Shown here piece by piece: positions 35,637 to 44,397 of a stretch of 64,000 nucleotides of DNA. Each line of letters begins with the position of its first letter. Positions within the stretch are counted from its first letter, which is position 1. This DNA comes from Castellaniella sp. (lineage in GTDB: Bacteria; Pseudomonadota; Gammaproteobacteria; Burkholderiales; Burkholderiaceae_B): assembly GCA_019104865.1 (NCBI GenBank), contig JAHRWZ010000051.1, forward strand, positions 28,721 to 92,720, read 5' to 3'. The position numbers and the translations under genes are program-made. A model generated the notes under the pieces. It did not search any database, was not told where the DNA came from, and worked only from the letters and a program-made list of their open reading frames with translations.

Positions 35637-37654
35637 CGCGCCACCAGGCGCCGGACGAACGCCAGACACATGGCGAGAAAGCAGGCCAGCCCGATGACGG
35701 TAGCCACGGGGGCGAAATTGACTCCACCCATCAAGGCCAGCGGCGCATCGCTGCCGCCCGTGGCGACCGAGGCCACGATGATGATCGCCAGCACCACGCC
35801 CACCAGGCTTTCGCCGACGATCAGGCCCGATGCAAAAAGCGTGCCCTTGCGATCCGCCGCTTTGAGCCAAGGTGCGGGGTCCGTGTGCGCGGATTCGGCA
35901 GCGGCCCGGATGCGCCGCTGGACGATCCAGGAGATCAGCGACCCCACGAACAACGCGGTGGCGATCGACGGCGGCAGGTACACGCCCATGGCGACCGCCA
36001 GCGGCGGCACGCGATAGTGCGTCGTCAGGCGCCCGAGCAGCGCGTCGAGCACGATCAGGACCGCACCGACATACACGCCGAACCGGATGTAGGTCCAGTC
36101 CAGCGTATGACTGAACAGCCCATCGGCAATCGTGATCATCAGCGACGCCTGGGGCGCGGCCAGCGCCTGGGCGGGGTCCATCTCGGCGCGCGGCAAGCTG
36201 CCGATGAAGCCATACGCCTGATAGAGCAGGTCGAGTACGGGCGGGATGGTCAGCGCACCGATCACGCAGCCGATGATGAGCGCCACCTGCTGCCGCCAGG
36301 GTGTGGCATGCACCAGCCAGCCGGTCTTCAAGTCCTGCAGATTGTCATTGGAGATCGCTGCGATGGCCACCACGACCGAGGTGCAGAACAGGGCCAACGC
36401 CGTGAAGAAACGCACGGATTCATGGCTGCCGAGCACGCCCTGCGCCTGGCCGATGCCGATGAAGATCATGGACGAAGCCAGGACCGCGATCACGGCAATG
36501 CCCGAAATCGGACTGGCCGACGACCCCACCAGCCCGGCCATGTAGCCGCAGGCCGCAGCCACCAGAAAGCCGAAAAAGAAGGCCAGCAGTGTACCGACGA
36601 CCACCAGCGTCCAGGCGGTCGCCGCCGGCAGGCCGGAATCCGCCACGAAGGACCAGAACGTGGCCCCCAGCAGGAGGATCATGAGGACCGTCAGCGTGAG
36701 TAGAAGGCGAGGCGACAGATCGGCATCCGCCCGCGCCTGGCTGGATGCGCCTGAGCCGCTCCTGAGCACGGACAAGGAGATGCGCATGCCCTCGATCATG
36801 GGCTTGATCAGCGTGATCAGCGTCCAGACGGCTGCCACGGCAATCATCCCGGCCCCCATCAGCCGCACTTTGGATACCCAGACCCCGGTGGCGAAGCTGG
36901 CCAGCGTGCCGCCGTCGGGCATGGGCAACAGATGTGTGAGCCACGGCACCACGACGCCCCAGGTCAGGACGACCCCCACCAGCATGGCGGTGCCGCCGGT
37001 GATACCGACCAGATAGCCCGCGCCTACCAGAGCAAAGGACAGGCCCAGCGGCAATTGAAAGACGGCTCGCCCGATGCCGAACCAGTGGCTGACACTGTCC
37101 ACCGCCACCCGGAAGCCCCCCGTCAGCAGACTGAAACCGCCAGCCACTGTGCCGCCCAGCACAATTTCCCTGAAGCCCTGCCCCTTGTCGGATGTTTCGT
37201 CGTCTGCCCGTCCCTGCCCCACCCGCAGAATCTCGGCTGCCGCCACCCCTTCGGGGTATGGCAGATCGCTGTTGACCACCAGCGCACGGCGCAGCGGCAC
37301 CGTGAACACAACGCCCAGGATGCCGCCGCAAGCGCAGATCATGGCGGTCTGCAACAAGGGAAAGTCGGACCAGTAGCCCATCATGAGCAAGGCGGGCAGC
37401 ACGAAGATGATGGCCGACAAGGTACCCGCCGCCGAGGCCTGCGTCTGAACAATATTGTTTTCCAGGATGTTCGAATCCCGGAAAACACGCAGCAAGGCCA
37501 TGGAAATGACCGCGGCCGGAATGGAAGACGCGAAGGTCAACCCCACCTTCAGTCCCAGATAAACGTTGGATGCTGTAAAGACCAGTGTGATGAGGGTGCC
37601 CAGGATCACGCCCCGCAGGGTGAGTTCCTTCAGTGATGCGGAGGGTTCGGACAT
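35630..37654 (-). CDS. OPT family oligopeptide/metal-chelate transporter
   Basis: A 674-residue membrane protein. I start at 37654 (MSEPSASLKEL) because the preceding 16 codons are not conserved-looking. OPT features are ELTLRGVILGTLITLVFTASNVYLGLKVGLTFASSIPAAVISMALLR near 10-55, NNIVQTQASAAGTLS near 65-80, and NSDLPYPEGVAAAEILRVGQ near 127-146. Bacterial OPT proteins import peptides or metal complexes with protons; the substrate here is unknown. The gene stands alone and is divergent from the Xre-RES pair. Confidence 0.92.
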   Translation of the reverse strand: MSEPSASLKELTLRGVILGTLITLVFTASNVYLGLKVGLTFASSIPAAVISMALLRVFRDSNILENNIVQTQASAAGTLSAIIFVLPALLMMGYWSDFPLLQTAMICACGGILGVVFTVPLRRALVVNSDLPYPEGVAAAEILRVGQGRADDETSDKGQGFREIVLGGTVAGGFSLLTGGFRVAVDSVSHWFGIGRAVFQLPLGLSFALVGAGYLVGITGGTAMLVGVVLTWGVVVPWLTHLLPMPDGGTLASFATGVWVSKVRLMGAGMIAVAAVWTLITLIKPMIEGMRISLSVLRSGSGASSQARADADLSPRLLLTLTVLMILLLGATFWSFVADSGLPAATAWTLVVVGTLLAFFFGFLVAAACGYMAGLVGSSASPISGIAVIAVLASSMIFIGIGQAQGVLGSHESVRFFTALALFCTSVVVAIAAISNDNLQDLKTGWLVHATPWRQQVALIIGCVIGALTIPPVLDLLYQAYGFIGSLPRAEMDPAQALAAPQASLMITIADGLFSHTLDWTYIRFGVYVGAVLIVLDALLGRLTTHYRVPPLAVAMGVYLPPSIATALFVGSLISWIVQRRIRAAAESAHTDPAPWLKAADRKGTLFASGLIVGESLVGVVLAIIIVASVATGGSDAPLALMGGVNFAPVATVIGLACFLAMCLAFVRRLVARQ

Positions 37655-37789
37655 GATGAGATTCTCGATCCGGGAGTCAAAAGCGAAATGATAGGCGGTC
37701 AACCCATACCTTGTGAACCGACCGGAACATCCGGCGACGCCTTGGACTTCGCGTTGGCTCGTCCCGATGGATCGCCATTCCAGATTTTC

Positions 37790-37818
37790 TTTCTGTAGAA
37801 ATTTGTGTGGTGTATAAT
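37790..37818 (+). promoter_or_regulatory. Promoter region of the Xre-RES operon with a palindrome
   Basis: A consensus -10 TATAAT is at 37813-37818. A 12-bp near-palindrome TTTCTGTAGAAA (37790-37801) covers the -35 position and is a likely autoregulatory operator for the Xre antitoxin. No good -35 is visible, as is usual where an operator overlaps it. Confidence 0.6.
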
Positions 37819-37841
37819 TTCCTCAGAATAAGGAAGCCATC

Positions 37842-38222
37842 ATGATTCCTTCTACCCTCCAGAACCGTACGCAGCCGGACCCATCCCAGGTGCTCAGCAA
37901 AGCCGTCGTGCGCGCGGCCAACCATCTGGCCATGCCCCAAGCCACGCTGGCCAAAGTCCTGGGTCTCAGCGCAGCGACCGTCAGCCGCCTGTGCAAGGGC
38001 GGCTACACGCTGGATGCCGGCCGCAAGGAATGGGAATTCGCGCTGCTGCTCATCCGCGTCTACCGGTCCCTGGATTCCATCGTGGGCAACGCGTTGGCCG
38101 CGCGCCAATGGCTGCAAAGCGAAAACCGGGCGCTCAATGGCCGCCCCATCGACCTGATTCACCACACCGAAGGCCTGGTCCGTGTCGTTCAATACCTGGA
38201 CGCCTCCCGCGCTGTCATCTGA
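37842..38222 (+). CDS. Antitoxin of the Xre/MbcA/ParS family
   Basis: A 126-residue antitoxin. The N-terminal helix-turn-helix is VVRAANHLAMPQATLAKVLGLSAATVSRLCKGGYTL at about 20-55. The C-terminal toxin-binding (DUF2384) domain has FALLLIRVYRSLDSIVGNALAARQWLQSENRALNGRPIDLI at about 68-108. In RES-Xre systems this protein neutralises the RES toxin and represses the operon. AGGAAGCC precedes the ATG. It overlaps the toxin gene by 41 bp. Confidence 0.93.
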   Translation: MIPSTLQNRTQPDPSQVLSKAVVRAANHLAMPQATLAKVLGLSAATVSRLCKGGYTLDAGRKEWEFALLLIRVYRSLDSIVGNALAARQWLQSENRALNGRPIDLIHHTEGLVRVVQYLDASRAVI

Positions 38223-38898
38223 AGCCCGCGCCTGGCAGGGCCAGGCCTGGCGCATGGTGGAATCCCAGCACATCGCTGCCACGATGAAGCTCGTGGACAA
38301 TCAGGACGAACAGGACGTCCTGGAAACCCTGCTGGAATCCGGCAAACCGGCCCTGCCGGCCGACACCGACGACCTGGACTATCTGCTGGCGACCCCTTTT
38401 CGCTACAGCCCGCTGCGTGGCGGGTCGCGCTTTCGCGCCGTGACCGACCCGGGCGTATTCTATGGCGCGCAATCGGTCCGCACGGCCGCGGCCGAACTGG
38501 GCTACTGGCGTTGGCGATTCCTGAGGGACACGACCGGTCTGCAGCGCCTCGAACCGGTTGCCCATACGGCGTTCAAGGTGGACATCGCCACATCCGTCGT
38601 GGATCTGCGGCACCCGCCCTTCGACGCGGACCAGGCGGTCTGGCGGCATCCGACGGCTTACGGCCCCACCCAGCAATTCGCGCGCACGGCGCGGCTGGCC
38701 GACATCGGCGGCATCCTGTACCGCTCGGTGCGCGATCCGCAGCCTGCCTGGTGCCTGGCGCTGCTGACCCCGGCGGGTTTCGCCAAACCCCGCCCCCACA
38801 AGGATCGTCAGACCTGGTTCCTGGCCGTATCCCAAGACGAAGTCACCCTGCGCCGGGATACCGAATCCATGCGGTTCCTGATGGCGGAATGGGTGTAG
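38182..38898 (+). CDS. RES-domain toxin (NAD+-degrading)
   Basis: A 238-residue RES protein. Core residues are visible in FRYSPLRGGSRFRAVTDPGVFYGAQSVRTAAAELGYWRWRFL (about 74-115; Arg, Tyr and Glu of the family) and in LADIGGILYRSVRDPQ (Ser and Arg, about 172-188). RES toxins break down NAD+ in the cell. A GTG start at about 38182 overlaps the antitoxin by 41 bp. A later start is possible because the first 30 residues look less conserved, but the overlap is normal for this system. Confidence 0.92.
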   Translation: MSFNTWTPPALSSEARAWQGQAWRMVESQHIAATMKLVDNQDEQDVLETLLESGKPALPADTDDLDYLLATPFRYSPLRGGSRFRAVTDPGVFYGAQSVRTAAAELGYWRWRFLRDTTGLQRLEPVAHTAFKVDIATSVVDLRHPPFDADQAVWRHPTAYGPTQQFARTARLADIGGILYRSVRDPQPAWCLALLTPAGFAKPRPHKDRQTWFLAVSQDEVTLRRDTESMRFLMAEWV

Positions 38899-38929
38899 TG
38901 GCTACAGCCACGCAATCCGGGCCGCCGTT

Positions 38930-39952
38930 CTACAGCCACTTGATCCGGCGGAATTTCCAGTACAGAAGGCCGCAGACCCCCGCCGTCGCCGACATCATGA
39001 TGGGATACCCGTAGGGCATGCTCAATTCCGGTATGTCATGGAAATTCATGCCGTAGATACCCGCGACGGCCGTGGGCACCGCCAGGATGGCCGCCCAGGC
39101 CGCCAGTTTGCGGGTAATGTCGGTCTGCTGCATCTGGCTGATCATCATGCTGGCCTCGAAGGCGAAGACCAGGGCTTCGCGCAGCCCCGAAAAACCTTCC
39201 ACCGCGCGCTGGATGCGGTCGGCGACCTCGCCGAAGTATCCCCGGCTGTCGGCCCCGATATTGCGGGTGTCCACCCGCGCCAGGCGACGGCAGATCTCGA
39301 CCAGCGGCGCGATGGCGGTCTGCATGCGCAGCAGGTCGCGTCGCAGGCGATACAGGCGGCGGATTTCTTTTTCTCGAAACCCGCGCAGCAGGAACTGATG
39401 CTCGATGTTCTCGACCTGGGCCTCCATGTGGTTCAGGGCCTGGACGTATCGGTCCGCCAGCAGATCCAGCAAGGTCGAGGCCACGTAGTCGCTGCCGCGT
39501 TCCAGAAGATCGGGCGATTCCACCAGCAGGCTGCGCAATTCCTGATGCGATCCGACGGCATGGCGGCGGATCGTCAGCAGATAACCCGGGCCGATCAGGA
39601 TCTGTGTATCGCCGAAACTGGGCCGCTCATGCGCGATTTCCACGGTGATCGCGACCACCAGCGTCAGGCGGTCGTATTCGATGATCTTCGGACGGCGGTG
39701 GGGGGCAATGATTTCCTCGATCGCGCGCTCCGGCAGCCCCAACCGCCCCCCCACGGCATGCAACAGGATTTCATCGGGTTCCTTCAGACCGACCCAGAGC
39801 AGGCCGGACTGCGTCGATGCGGTGCCCAGGTCTTCCAGGCCGACATCCCGGGGCGGGCTTCCTGGCGCATACAGGGTGGACGCGATGGCACACTGCCGGA
39901 AGGCATCCTCCGGACGGGGTGCTTCTACGGGGTCTGGCTCAGTCATGGTCAT
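38930..39952 (-). CDS. corA: CorA family magnesium/cobalt channel
   Basis: A 340-residue CorA-type protein: cytoplasmic alpha/beta domain, long stalk helix (about 180-280), then two membrane helices with the selectivity motif YGMNFHDIPE (about 297-306) between them. The basic C-terminus KFRRIKWL is typical. The start overlaps the rmuC stop by 14 bp; an internal ATG at 39946 is the other option. It is closer to the ZntB/CorA subgroup with GMN and a following FHDIPE than to MgtE. Confidence 0.92.
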   Translation of the reverse strand: MTMTEPDPVEAPRPEDAFRQCAIASTLYAPGSPPRDVGLEDLGTASTQSGLLWVGLKEPDEILLHAVGGRLGLPERAIEEIIAPHRRPKIIEYDRLTLVVAITVEIAHERPSFGDTQILIGPGYLLTIRRHAVGSHQELRSLLVESPDLLERGSDYVASTLLDLLADRYVQALNHMEAQVENIEHQFLLRGFREKEIRRLYRLRRDLLRMQTAIAPLVEICRRLARVDTRNIGADSRGYFGEVADRIQRAVEGFSGLREALVFAFEASMMISQMQQTDITRKLAAWAAILAVPTAVAGIYGMNFHDIPELSMPYGYPIMMSATAGVCGLLYWKFRRIKWL

Positions 39953-41378
39953 CGATCTCCCTGGTATTCCATTCGGGAAGCGGGTCCGCGGCGGCCGATG
40001 CCAGCGCCTGGGGTGGCGCCGATTCCGCCACCACCGTCTCGAGGCGCTGCACCTCGATGTCGGCATGCATGGGTTCCAGCGCGGGCAGCTGCTTGTTGGC
40101 CTTGGCGGAAAGTTCGGCAAAGCGGTTGACCTTGCCGTATAACCCCTGCTGACCGGCCACTGCCGTGACGGTATGGTTGTAATGCGTGCTGACGGTATTG
40201 AGCGCATTGCCGAGTTTCTGCAGACGCTCGGCCACCATGGCGACCTGGTTGTACAGACCGCCCGCCATATCGCCGAGCGCCCGCGTCTGTTCGTTGCCGC
40301 GTGCGATCATCCACAGATTGGCAACCGTGCGCAGGATCGGCATCAGCGTGGTGTGCGACACCAGGATGACGTTGTTGCGATATCCGTGATCGAACAGGTC
40401 ACGGTTGTGTTGCATGGCCTCAATGTAGGCCGGCTCGATGGGCATGAACATCAACACGAAACTGGGGCTCTTCATGCCGATCAGGTTGCTGTAGTCCTTG
40501 CGCGCCAGATCGTCGATGTGATGACGCACGGCCTGCACATGGGCTGCCATGGCGGCCTTGCGTCCAGCCTCTGTTTCCGCCGCGATCGCCCGGTCGTAAT
40601 CCACCAGCGAGACCTTGCTGTCGATGACCATGTGCTTGTCGTCGGGCAGCTTGATGACGAAATCCGGCTGGCGGCGGTTGCCCGCCTCGTCACGGAAGCT
40701 GGCCTGCGCCTCGTAGTGGTCGCCCGGCATCAGCCCGGCCAGTTGCAGGCTGCGTTCCAGCTGGACTTCGCCCCAGTTGCCGGTGGTCTTCTTGTCGCCC
40801 TTCAGCGCCGTGGCCAGGGTATTGGCCTCGGTGCTCATTTTCAGCCCGATGTCGAGGACGCGGCGAATCTCGGCGCCCAGTTGGGTCTGGCCGCGCAGCG
40901 ACGCATCGTGGATTTCATTGACACGTTTCTGGAACCCGTCGATCTGCTCGCGAAACGGCCGCAGCAGGCCATCCAGCGATGCCTGGCTGTTCTGGGAAAA
41001 AGTCTTGCCCTTTTCCTCGAGCACCTGACTGGCGAGATTCTGGAATTCCGTGCGCATCGCGGCCTTGGACTGCTCGAAGGCCTGCTTCAGTTCATCGAGC
41101 GCCGCCAGTTTTTCCTGGTGGACGGCCCGCAACCGGGTCAGTTCCAGATCCCGCGCCTGCGCCTGCACGCGCCAGTCCTCCAGTCGGGATTCCAGGGTCT
41201 CCATGACCTGCCGCGTCTGATCCAGCTGGGTCTGCAGCTGCACCGTCCGCTCAGTCTGCCGCGCCAGCTCGGCGGTCTGCGCAGCCCCGCGCCGGCGCGA
41301 CGGCCACCACCCGATCAGGACGCCGATCAGCAGCGCCAACGCCAGCAAAGCCAGAGTTTCAGGGGACAACGGGGCCAC
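39939..41378 (-). CDS. rmuC: DNA recombination protein RmuC
   Basis: A 479-residue RmuC protein: one N-terminal membrane anchor (about 8-24), a long coiled coil (about 35-170), then the nuclease-like RmuC domain with GNWGEVQLERSLQLAGL near 198, PDFVIKLPDDKHMVIDSKVSLVDYDRA near 240-265, SFVLMFMPIEPAYIEA near 305 and VILVSHTTLMPILRTVANLW near 335. RmuC limits recombination at inverted repeats. It is coupled to corA downstream by a 14-bp overlap. Confidence 0.95.
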   Translation of the reverse strand: MAPLSPETLALLALALLIGVLIGWWPSRRRGAAQTAELARQTERTVQLQTQLDQTRQVMETLESRLEDWRVQAQARDLELTRLRAVHQEKLAALDELKQAFEQSKAAMRTEFQNLASQVLEEKGKTFSQNSQASLDGLLRPFREQIDGFQKRVNEIHDASLRGQTQLGAEIRRVLDIGLKMSTEANTLATALKGDKKTTGNWGEVQLERSLQLAGLMPGDHYEAQASFRDEAGNRRQPDFVIKLPDDKHMVIDSKVSLVDYDRAIAAETEAGRKAAMAAHVQAVRHHIDDLARKDYSNLIGMKSPSFVLMFMPIEPAYIEAMQHNRDLFDHGYRNNVILVSHTTLMPILRTVANLWMIARGNEQTRALGDMAGGLYNQVAMVAERLQKLGNALNTVSTHYNHTVTAVAGQQGLYGKVNRFAELSAKANKQLPALEPMHADIEVQRLETVVAESAPPQALASAAADPLPEWNTREIDDHD

Positions 41379-41475
41379 GATTCAGTCCTCGACCAGGAAA
41401 GGCACATGATCGCACACCTGGAATGCCAACTGAGCGCACTGTTCCCGACCCGCCGCCGCTTAGGCCGGGCGCCGA

Positions 41476-42447
41476 TCAGACTGTGGACAGTGCGGAGTCC
41501 GCCGCGCGCGGCTGGAGCTGCAGGCCGTTGACATCGGTATCCACGAACTGCGGAAACGTCGTGCGCACGTAGCGGTGAAGCCCCTGGACCAGACGCTCCG
41601 CCTCTTCGGGCAATTCGTGCGTTTTCTGGGACACCGCGCCGATCCGGTACTGGATATCGGACAAGATAGGCCGGATCGCAACCCCATCCAGCAGGACCCC
41701 CTGGATGGAAAACGGGTCGATCAGGGCGACACCCAGGCCTGCGCGCACCATCGACAGGGCGGTCTGCTGGCTGCCGACCTCGATGTGGCGCCGCATGCCC
41801 CCCATCGTGGCCTGGACCAGGCCGTTGACCAGGTGATACCGCATGCGATAGCGGCTGAGCAGCGTGATGACGTCCGTATCCTGGATCTCTTCGAGGGGGA
41901 TGGCATCCCGGGCCGCCAGGACATGCGCCGCCGGAACGGCCAGCAGGCAAGGCGCCTGACCGCACCAATGGACCCGCAGGCCTTCTGTGTCGATGGGCAG
42001 GTTGATCAGGGCGAAATCGGCGCGTCCTTCGAGGATCTTGCGCGGGGTGACCTCGTGCACGACTTCTTCGAGGATGAACTTCTGGCGAAAGGCCGGACTG
42101 AAGCGGTCGGTTGCCGCCAAGGCCTCGGGCAGCAGCCCGCGCGCCAGATCGACGGTGGCCAGGATGCGCAAAGGCCGGATCTGGCCGCTACGCATGCCCA
42201 GGACGCGGGACTCGAGCTGCTGAAGGTCGGCCAGGATGCCGCGAACTTCCAGGTAGAATTCGCCCCCCGATTCGGTCAGGGTAATTGTTGGCCGTGTGCG
42301 TTCGAACAGCACGAAACCGAGTTCGTCTTCGAGGTCACTGATCTGGCGGCTGACAACGGGCTGGGACCGGCCCAGCAGGCGGCCGGCCGCTGTGACGCTG
42401 CCGCTGGTGACGACGGCGCTCAGTGCCTCGAGTTGGCGAATTTCCAT
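41476..42447 (-). CDS. LysR family regulator (Cbl/NAC-like or dicarboxylate-type)
   Basis: A 323-residue LysR protein, starting MEIRQLEALSAVVTSGSVTAAGRLLGRSQPVVSRQISDLEDELGFVLFER. The frame is open nine codons further, but the ATG at 42447 matches the family start and has AGGG upstream. The effector domain contains GSQQTALSMVRAGLGVALIDPFSI near 230. No divergent target is evident. The neighbouring genes are rmuC and a panB-like gene in the same direction, so its regulon is unknown. Confidence 0.92.
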   Translation of the reverse strand: MEIRQLEALSAVVTSGSVTAAGRLLGRSQPVVSRQISDLEDELGFVLFERTRPTITLTESGGEFYLEVRGILADLQQLESRVLGMRSGQIRPLRILATVDLARGLLPEALAATDRFSPAFRQKFILEEVVHEVTPRKILEGRADFALINLPIDTEGLRVHWCGQAPCLLAVPAAHVLAARDAIPLEEIQDTDVITLLSRYRMRYHLVNGLVQATMGGMRRHIEVGSQQTALSMVRAGLGVALIDPFSIQGVLLDGVAIRPILSDIQYRIGAVSQKTHELPEEAERLVQGLHRYVRTTFPQFVDTDVNGLQLQPRAADSALSTV

Positions 42448-42517
42448 AACGACCCTGCAAAGAGGTGGCGGCACATGCCGTCAGACCACCCATTGTGAAA
42501 CTTATTGTCTCATGATG

Positions 42518-43345
42518 TTAATTCTGCCGACGCACCCCAAAGCAGTGATCTAGCGTAGGAAAGGTTCCTTCACGGACGGATTGGGCGTAGTCACGTACGG
42601 CGTCCTGGATGACCTGCCCCACGTCGGCGAAACGATGGGCGAATTTCGGAATCCGGTCGCCGCTGAGGCCCAGAATGTCTTCGGTCACCAGAATCTGGCC
42701 GTCGCACGCGGGCGACGCCCCGATGCCGATGGTGGGAATGTCCAGTGCCGCCGTGATTTCGCGGGCCAGGGGCTCGCTGATGCCCTCCAGGACCACCCCG
42801 AATGCCCCGGCCTGCGCATGGGCCCGAGCATCTTCCAGGATGCGTCGCGCGGCGGCGTCCGTCATTCCCTGGGCCTTGAACCCCCCCATGGTGTTCATGT
42901 ACTGCGGCATCAGGCCCACGTGCGCCAGCACCGGAATGCCGCGATCCACCAGGAACCGGGTCGTCTCGGCCAGCGGCTGCCCCCCTTCGAGTTTGACACC
43001 GGACACCCCGCTGGCCGCCAGCATCGAGGCTGCATTGGCAAAGGCCTGTGCCGGCGACTGCTGATAACTACCGAAAGGCATGTCCACGATCACGCAGGCC
43101 TGGCTCGTGGCCCGCACCACGGCGGCGGCATGGGCTGACATCGTATCCACGGAGATCGACAGCGTATCGGGCAGGGCATATCCCACCATCGCGGTGGAAT
43201 CCCCCACCAGGATCATGTCCAGGGCCTCGTCCAGCAATCGGGCGATCGGGGCTGTATAGGCCGTCAGGGCCGCGATCTTGCGCGCGCCCTTGAAGGACAT
43301 GAGCTGGGGCACGGTGACGCGCCGGACCTGACTATGTACACTCAT
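42518..43345 (-). CDS. Ketopantoate hydroxymethyltransferase-like protein (divergent PanB)
   Basis: A 275-residue PanB-family TIM barrel. PanB transfers a hydroxymethyl group to 3-methyl-2-oxobutanoate for pantothenate. Present are the metal-binding LVGDSTAMVGYALPDTLSI (about 42-60), DMPFGSYQQSP near 84-94, the KLEGG motif (about 115), HVGLMPQYMNTMGGFKAQG (about 138-156), LEGI with the catalytic Glu (about 182) and IGIGASPACDGQILV (about 196-210). The segment after VGDS departs from the usual GMVxxGxxxTLPVTxDxM, and no panC is next to it. It may be a second copy or act on a related keto acid, so I give no symbol. Confidence 0.85.
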   Translation of the reverse strand: MSVHSQVRRVTVPQLMSFKGARKIAALTAYTAPIARLLDEALDMILVGDSTAMVGYALPDTLSISVDTMSAHAAAVVRATSQACVIVDMPFGSYQQSPAQAFANAASMLAASGVSGVKLEGGQPLAETTRFLVDRGIPVLAHVGLMPQYMNTMGGFKAQGMTDAAARRILEDARAHAQAGAFGVVLEGISEPLAREITAALDIPTIGIGASPACDGQILVTEDILGLSGDRIPKFAHRFADVGQVIQDAVRDYAQSVREGTFPTLDHCFGVRRQN

Positions 43346-43423
43346 TGATCTACTCCCGAAAAAAAACCATTGTCGGCCATTGTGGCCCAACGCAGCCGGA
43401 GCTGCACCACCCCGGAGACCTTC

Positions 43424-44266
43424 ATGTCATCCAATCAACCCTACGTGACGCTGCACGATGGCCGCCGCGCACCCCAACTGGGCCTGGGCACCTGGAAACT
43501 GACCGGCGACGACGTCGCTCCGGCCATCCAGGCCGCCGTCGAGGCCGGGTATCGCGCCATCGATACGGCATATATCTACGAGAACGAGGCTCAGGTCGGC
43601 CAGGGCATCGCCAAATGCGGGGTTCCACGCGACGGCCTGTTCGTCACCACGAAGCTCTGGAACAACCGGCATCGCCTGGACAGCGCCAAAGCCGCGCTGC
43701 GCGAAAGCCTGGACAAGCTGCAGCTGGACTATGTGGATCTCTATCTGATCCACTGGCCCATCCCGAAAGAAAACCATTACCTGGAAGCCTGGGAAGCCCT
43801 GATCCAGCTGCGCGACGAAGGTCTGGCCAAATCGATCGGCGTCTGCAATTTCCAGATCGACCATCTGCAAAGACTGCTGGATGACACCGGCGTGCTGCCG
43901 GTCGTCAATCAGATCGAACTGCACCCGTATTTCCAGCAGGCCGAACTGCGTGCCTACCATGCGGATCACGACATCCAGACCGAAGCCTGGTCCCCGCTGG
44001 GCCAGGGCCAGCAACTGCAGGATCCGGTGATCCTGGAACTGGCCCATCAGTTGCAGGCCAGCCCGGCCCAGATCATCTTGCGCTGGCACATCCAGATGGG
44101 GCACATGGTGATCCCGAAATCATCCCATCCAGACCGGATCCGCGAGAACTTCAATCTGTGGAATCTGTTCCTGGACGAGGCCGCCATGGCACGGATCGCC
44201 TCTCTGGACCGCCCCGACAGTCGCATCGGCCCCGACCCCGACCGCTTCCATTTGATGAAGGGATGA
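43424..44266 (+). CDS. Aldo/keto reductase (2,5-diketo-D-gluconate reductase-like)
   Basis: A 280-residue NADPH-dependent AKR. The catalytic tetrad is visible: Asp and Tyr in AIDTAYIYENE (about 45-50), Lys in FVTTKLWNN (about 75) and His in LIHWPIP (about 108). The C-terminal VIPKSSHPDRIRENFNLW binds NADPH. GGAG precedes the ATG by 8 nt. The last bases fall in a palindromic repeat. It resembles YafB/DkgB. It is divergent from panB, with about 78 bp between the two starts. Confidence 0.94.
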   Translation: MSSNQPYVTLHDGRRAPQLGLGTWKLTGDDVAPAIQAAVEAGYRAIDTAYIYENEAQVGQGIAKCGVPRDGLFVTTKLWNNRHRLDSAKAALRESLDKLQLDYVDLYLIHWPIPKENHYLEAWEALIQLRDEGLAKSIGVCNFQIDHLQRLLDDTGVLPVVNQIELHPYFQQAELRAYHADHDIQTEAWSPLGQGQQLQDPVILELAHQLQASPAQIILRWHIQMGHMVIPKSSHPDRIRENFNLWNLFLDEAAMARIASLDRPDSRIGPDPDRFHLMKG

Positions 44267-44315
44267 TTTCAGACACAAAACAGTCCCTGCGGACTGTTTT
44301 GTGCAGAAATCATCC
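44261..44315. repeat. 55-bp palindromic repeat, copy 1
   Basis: GGATGATTTC (44261) mirrors GAAATCATCC (44306-44315), with inner arms CACAAAACAGTCC and GGACTGTTTTGTG around CTGC. It forms a long hairpin directly at the end of the aldo/keto reductase gene and could end transcription in both directions. Related to copy 2 at 44343-44397. Confidence 0.75.
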
Positions 44316-44342
44316 AAGTGGCCTGCAGGCCGCGCGGTGGAG

Positions 44343-44397
44343 GGATGCCTCTACCCAAAACGGATCCCTGCGGATCATTTTGTGCGGAAATCATCCC
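44343..44397. repeat. 55-bp palindromic repeat, copy 2 (degenerate left arm)
   Basis: GGATG and CCCAAAACGGATCC pair imperfectly with GGATCATTTTGTGCGGAAATCATCC around CTGCG. It shares the outer GGATGATTTC and the CACAAAA/TTTTGTG elements with copy 1. It overlaps the last codons of the MFS gene ending at 44375. Confidence 0.65.

Noticed and set aside
35375..36703. 442-codon plus-strand open frame
   Set aside because: It overlaps the end of the DHA2 exporter and is antisense to the OPT gene; no motif.
40173..41531. 452-codon plus-strand open frame
   Set aside because: It is antisense to rmuC, whose domains are clear.
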